DNA of 5,269 nt from Methyloceanibacter sp. (GTDB lineage Bacteria; Pseudomonadota; Alphaproteobacteria; Rhizobiales; Methyloligellaceae), in NCBI GenBank assembly GCA_025449615.1, contig JANWJA010000034.1:1-5269 (forward strand). The letters run 5' to 3'. Made by a program: the position numbers and the translations under genes. The notes under the pieces are model-generated. The model did no database searches and had not been told where the DNA came from. It worked only from the letters and a program-made list of their open reading frames with translations. Below are positions 4,355 to 5,269 of the stretch, piece after piece (within the stretch, counting starts at the first letter, position 1; each line of letters starts with the position of its first letter).

Positions 4355-5269
4355 ATGCCTACCCAAGACATAGACATCATCGTCGACGGCAAAGCGCTTG
4401 TCTTCAGCGCCAACAACCAGAGTTGGACGGTTAACTGCCGCATCGAATCCGAGCAGGACGACGCGGTTTTCAGCATCAAGGATCACAGCACGCTCTTCAA
4501 CAATGGCGTGATCGTATCCTATGCGGCCAACGGCTTCGCCGGCGTCCGCTTCATGGGCGACTACGGCCAGATTTACAATTTCGGTCAGGTCGCAGGCCCC
4601 ACCGGCATCGACACCTATGGCTCGCACACCTTGATCGTCAATGGCGGCGACGTCAGCGGCAATATTGGCGTCATGTTCGGAGGCACAACCAGCTACGGTC
4701 AACTGCAGAACGGCGGCAGCATCTACGGCATCGATTACGGCGTCATCGATTACTCCGACGACGGCGCCTTCATCAAAAATATGGACTCGATCATGTCGAG
4801 CGGCACCGCCATTGACATCATCACCGCCAGCGCCAACGCCACCACCCTGATCGAGAATGAAGCTGGCGCGAAGATTGTCGGCAACGACTACGCCATTCAC
4901 ACCGAGTCCGGCGCCCTCTCACTGTTCAACAGCGGACTGGTGCAGGGCGATATTGTTTGCGATGCGCTCAATGCCGACGACGACATCGACAATGCCGGCG
5001 GCACGATAACCGGCGACGTCCTGCTCGGTTCGGGCGACGATTCCTTCATCGGCATCGGCGGCACCGTCACCGGCAACATCAAAGGCGGCGCCGGCGACGA
5101 TTGGCTGGGCGGCGGCAAAGGCGCCGACGATCTTTACGGCGGAGCCGACGCCGACACGTTTGACTTCGCCAACCTCAAGGAGATCGGCAAGGCCAACCAC
5201 GACGTGATCCACGATTTCAGCGAGGCACAGAACGACCTCATCGACCTCTCGCTGATCGATGCCAAGACC
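4355..5269 (+). CDS. RTX-type calcium-binding protein with beta-solenoid N-terminal part (cut by right edge)
   Basis: The ATG at 4355 follows AAGGAG with 8 nt spacing; 305 codons are open to the window edge. There is no Sec signal peptide, as expected for type I secretion. Residues about 45-240 contain eight loosely repeated N-x-G-x-[VI]-like turns (near N50, N76, N96, N119, N142, N168, N192, N213) spaced 20-26 residues apart, such as NFGQVAG, NGGDVSG, NGGSIYG, NSGLVQG, NAGGTITG, suggesting a parallel beta-helix. Residues 224-271 hold hemolysin-type Ca2+-binding nonapeptides: LGSGDDSFI, GGAGDDWLG, GGKGADDLY, GGADADTFDF. Then HDVIHDFSEAQNDLIDLSLIDA (split 282-303) matches the segment after RTX repeats in serralysin-like C-termini that leads to the secretion signal. 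Perhaps 50 residues are missing. Ca2+ binding outside the cell is expected to drive folding; the adhesive or enzymatic role is unknown. No type I transporter genes are in view. Confidence 0.85.
   Translation, partial: MPTQDIDIIVDGKALVFSANNQSWTVNCRIESEQDDAVFSIKDHSTLFNNGVIVSYAANGFAGVRFMGDYGQIYNFGQVAGPTGIDTYGSHTLIVNGGDVSGNIGVMFGGTTSYGQLQNGGSIYGIDYGVIDYSDDGAFIKNMDSIMSSGTAIDIITASANATTLIENEAGAKIVGNDYAIHTESGALSLFNSGLVQGDIVCDALNADDDIDNAGGTITGDVLLGSGDDSFIGIGGTVTGNIKGGAGDDWLGGGKGADDLYGGADADTFDFANLKEIGKANHDVIHDFSEAQNDLIDLSLIDAKT
5024..5167 (+). repeat. RTX calcium-binding nonapeptide block
   Basis: Codons 224-271 of the RTX protein encode about four GGxGxDxUx-like units with acidic turns (GSGDD, GAGDD, GKGADD, GADADTF). 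The first is separated from the others by one beta-solenoid turn (GIGGTVTGNI), so solenoid and RTX repeats interleave at the boundary. The block is short compared with RTX toxins and suits a small secreted protein. Confidence 0.8.

Noticed and set aside
4268..4900. 210-codon frame on the minus strand
   Set aside because: It mirrors the repetitive RTX gene; the valine- and alanine-rich translation is the reverse reading of GAC, GGC and ATC codons.

Overview
The window looks like the chromosome of an alphaproteobacterium, most likely Hyphomicrobiales (Bradyrhizobium/Rhodopseudomonas-like). The reasons are high GC, an N-terminally recognisable DUF47 (PhoU-like) protein, a secreted cytochrome P460-family protein, and an RTX protein of a style common in that order. 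This placement is inference from protein style. No rRNA, tRNA, mobile element, CRISPR array or prophage is visible.

Layout. The left part is read on the minus strand. It holds the first 120 codons of a DUF47/PhoU-like phosphate-transport accessory protein that runs off the left edge (1-361), preceded by a 612-residue membrane protein with a pentapeptide-repeat beta-helix (445-2283). Next comes a 151-bp gap (2284-2434) with a sigma70-like promoter and two copies of a 27-bp repeat, one of which looks like a terminator. A minus-strand pair follows: a cytochrome P460-family haem protein (2941-3492) and, 26 nt downstream, a small exported protein of unknown function (2435-2914).

A 144-bp divergent region (3493-3636) carries two opposed sigma70-like promoters that overlap a perfect 10-bp palindrome. 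To its right, on the plus strand, lie an NTF2/SnoaL-like protein (3637-4149) and then a 205-bp noncoding stretch (4150-4354). The last gene is an RTX-type calcium-binding protein with a beta-solenoid N-terminal part, cut by the right edge (4355 onward).

The most striking signal is in the leader of the RTX gene. The Shine-Dalgarno sequence lies inside a long imperfect inverted repeat (4273-4351: 15 Watson-Crick pairs plus one G-U, one bulged A) that would hide the ribosome binding site in mRNA. The loop holds a second hairpin and a 13-codon ORF that ends at the top of the helix. This suggests translational control of a probable type I secreted protein. The second point of interest is the P460-family protein, whose haem motif reads C-x3-C-H instead of the usual C-x2-C-H while the candidate cross-linking lysine is kept.
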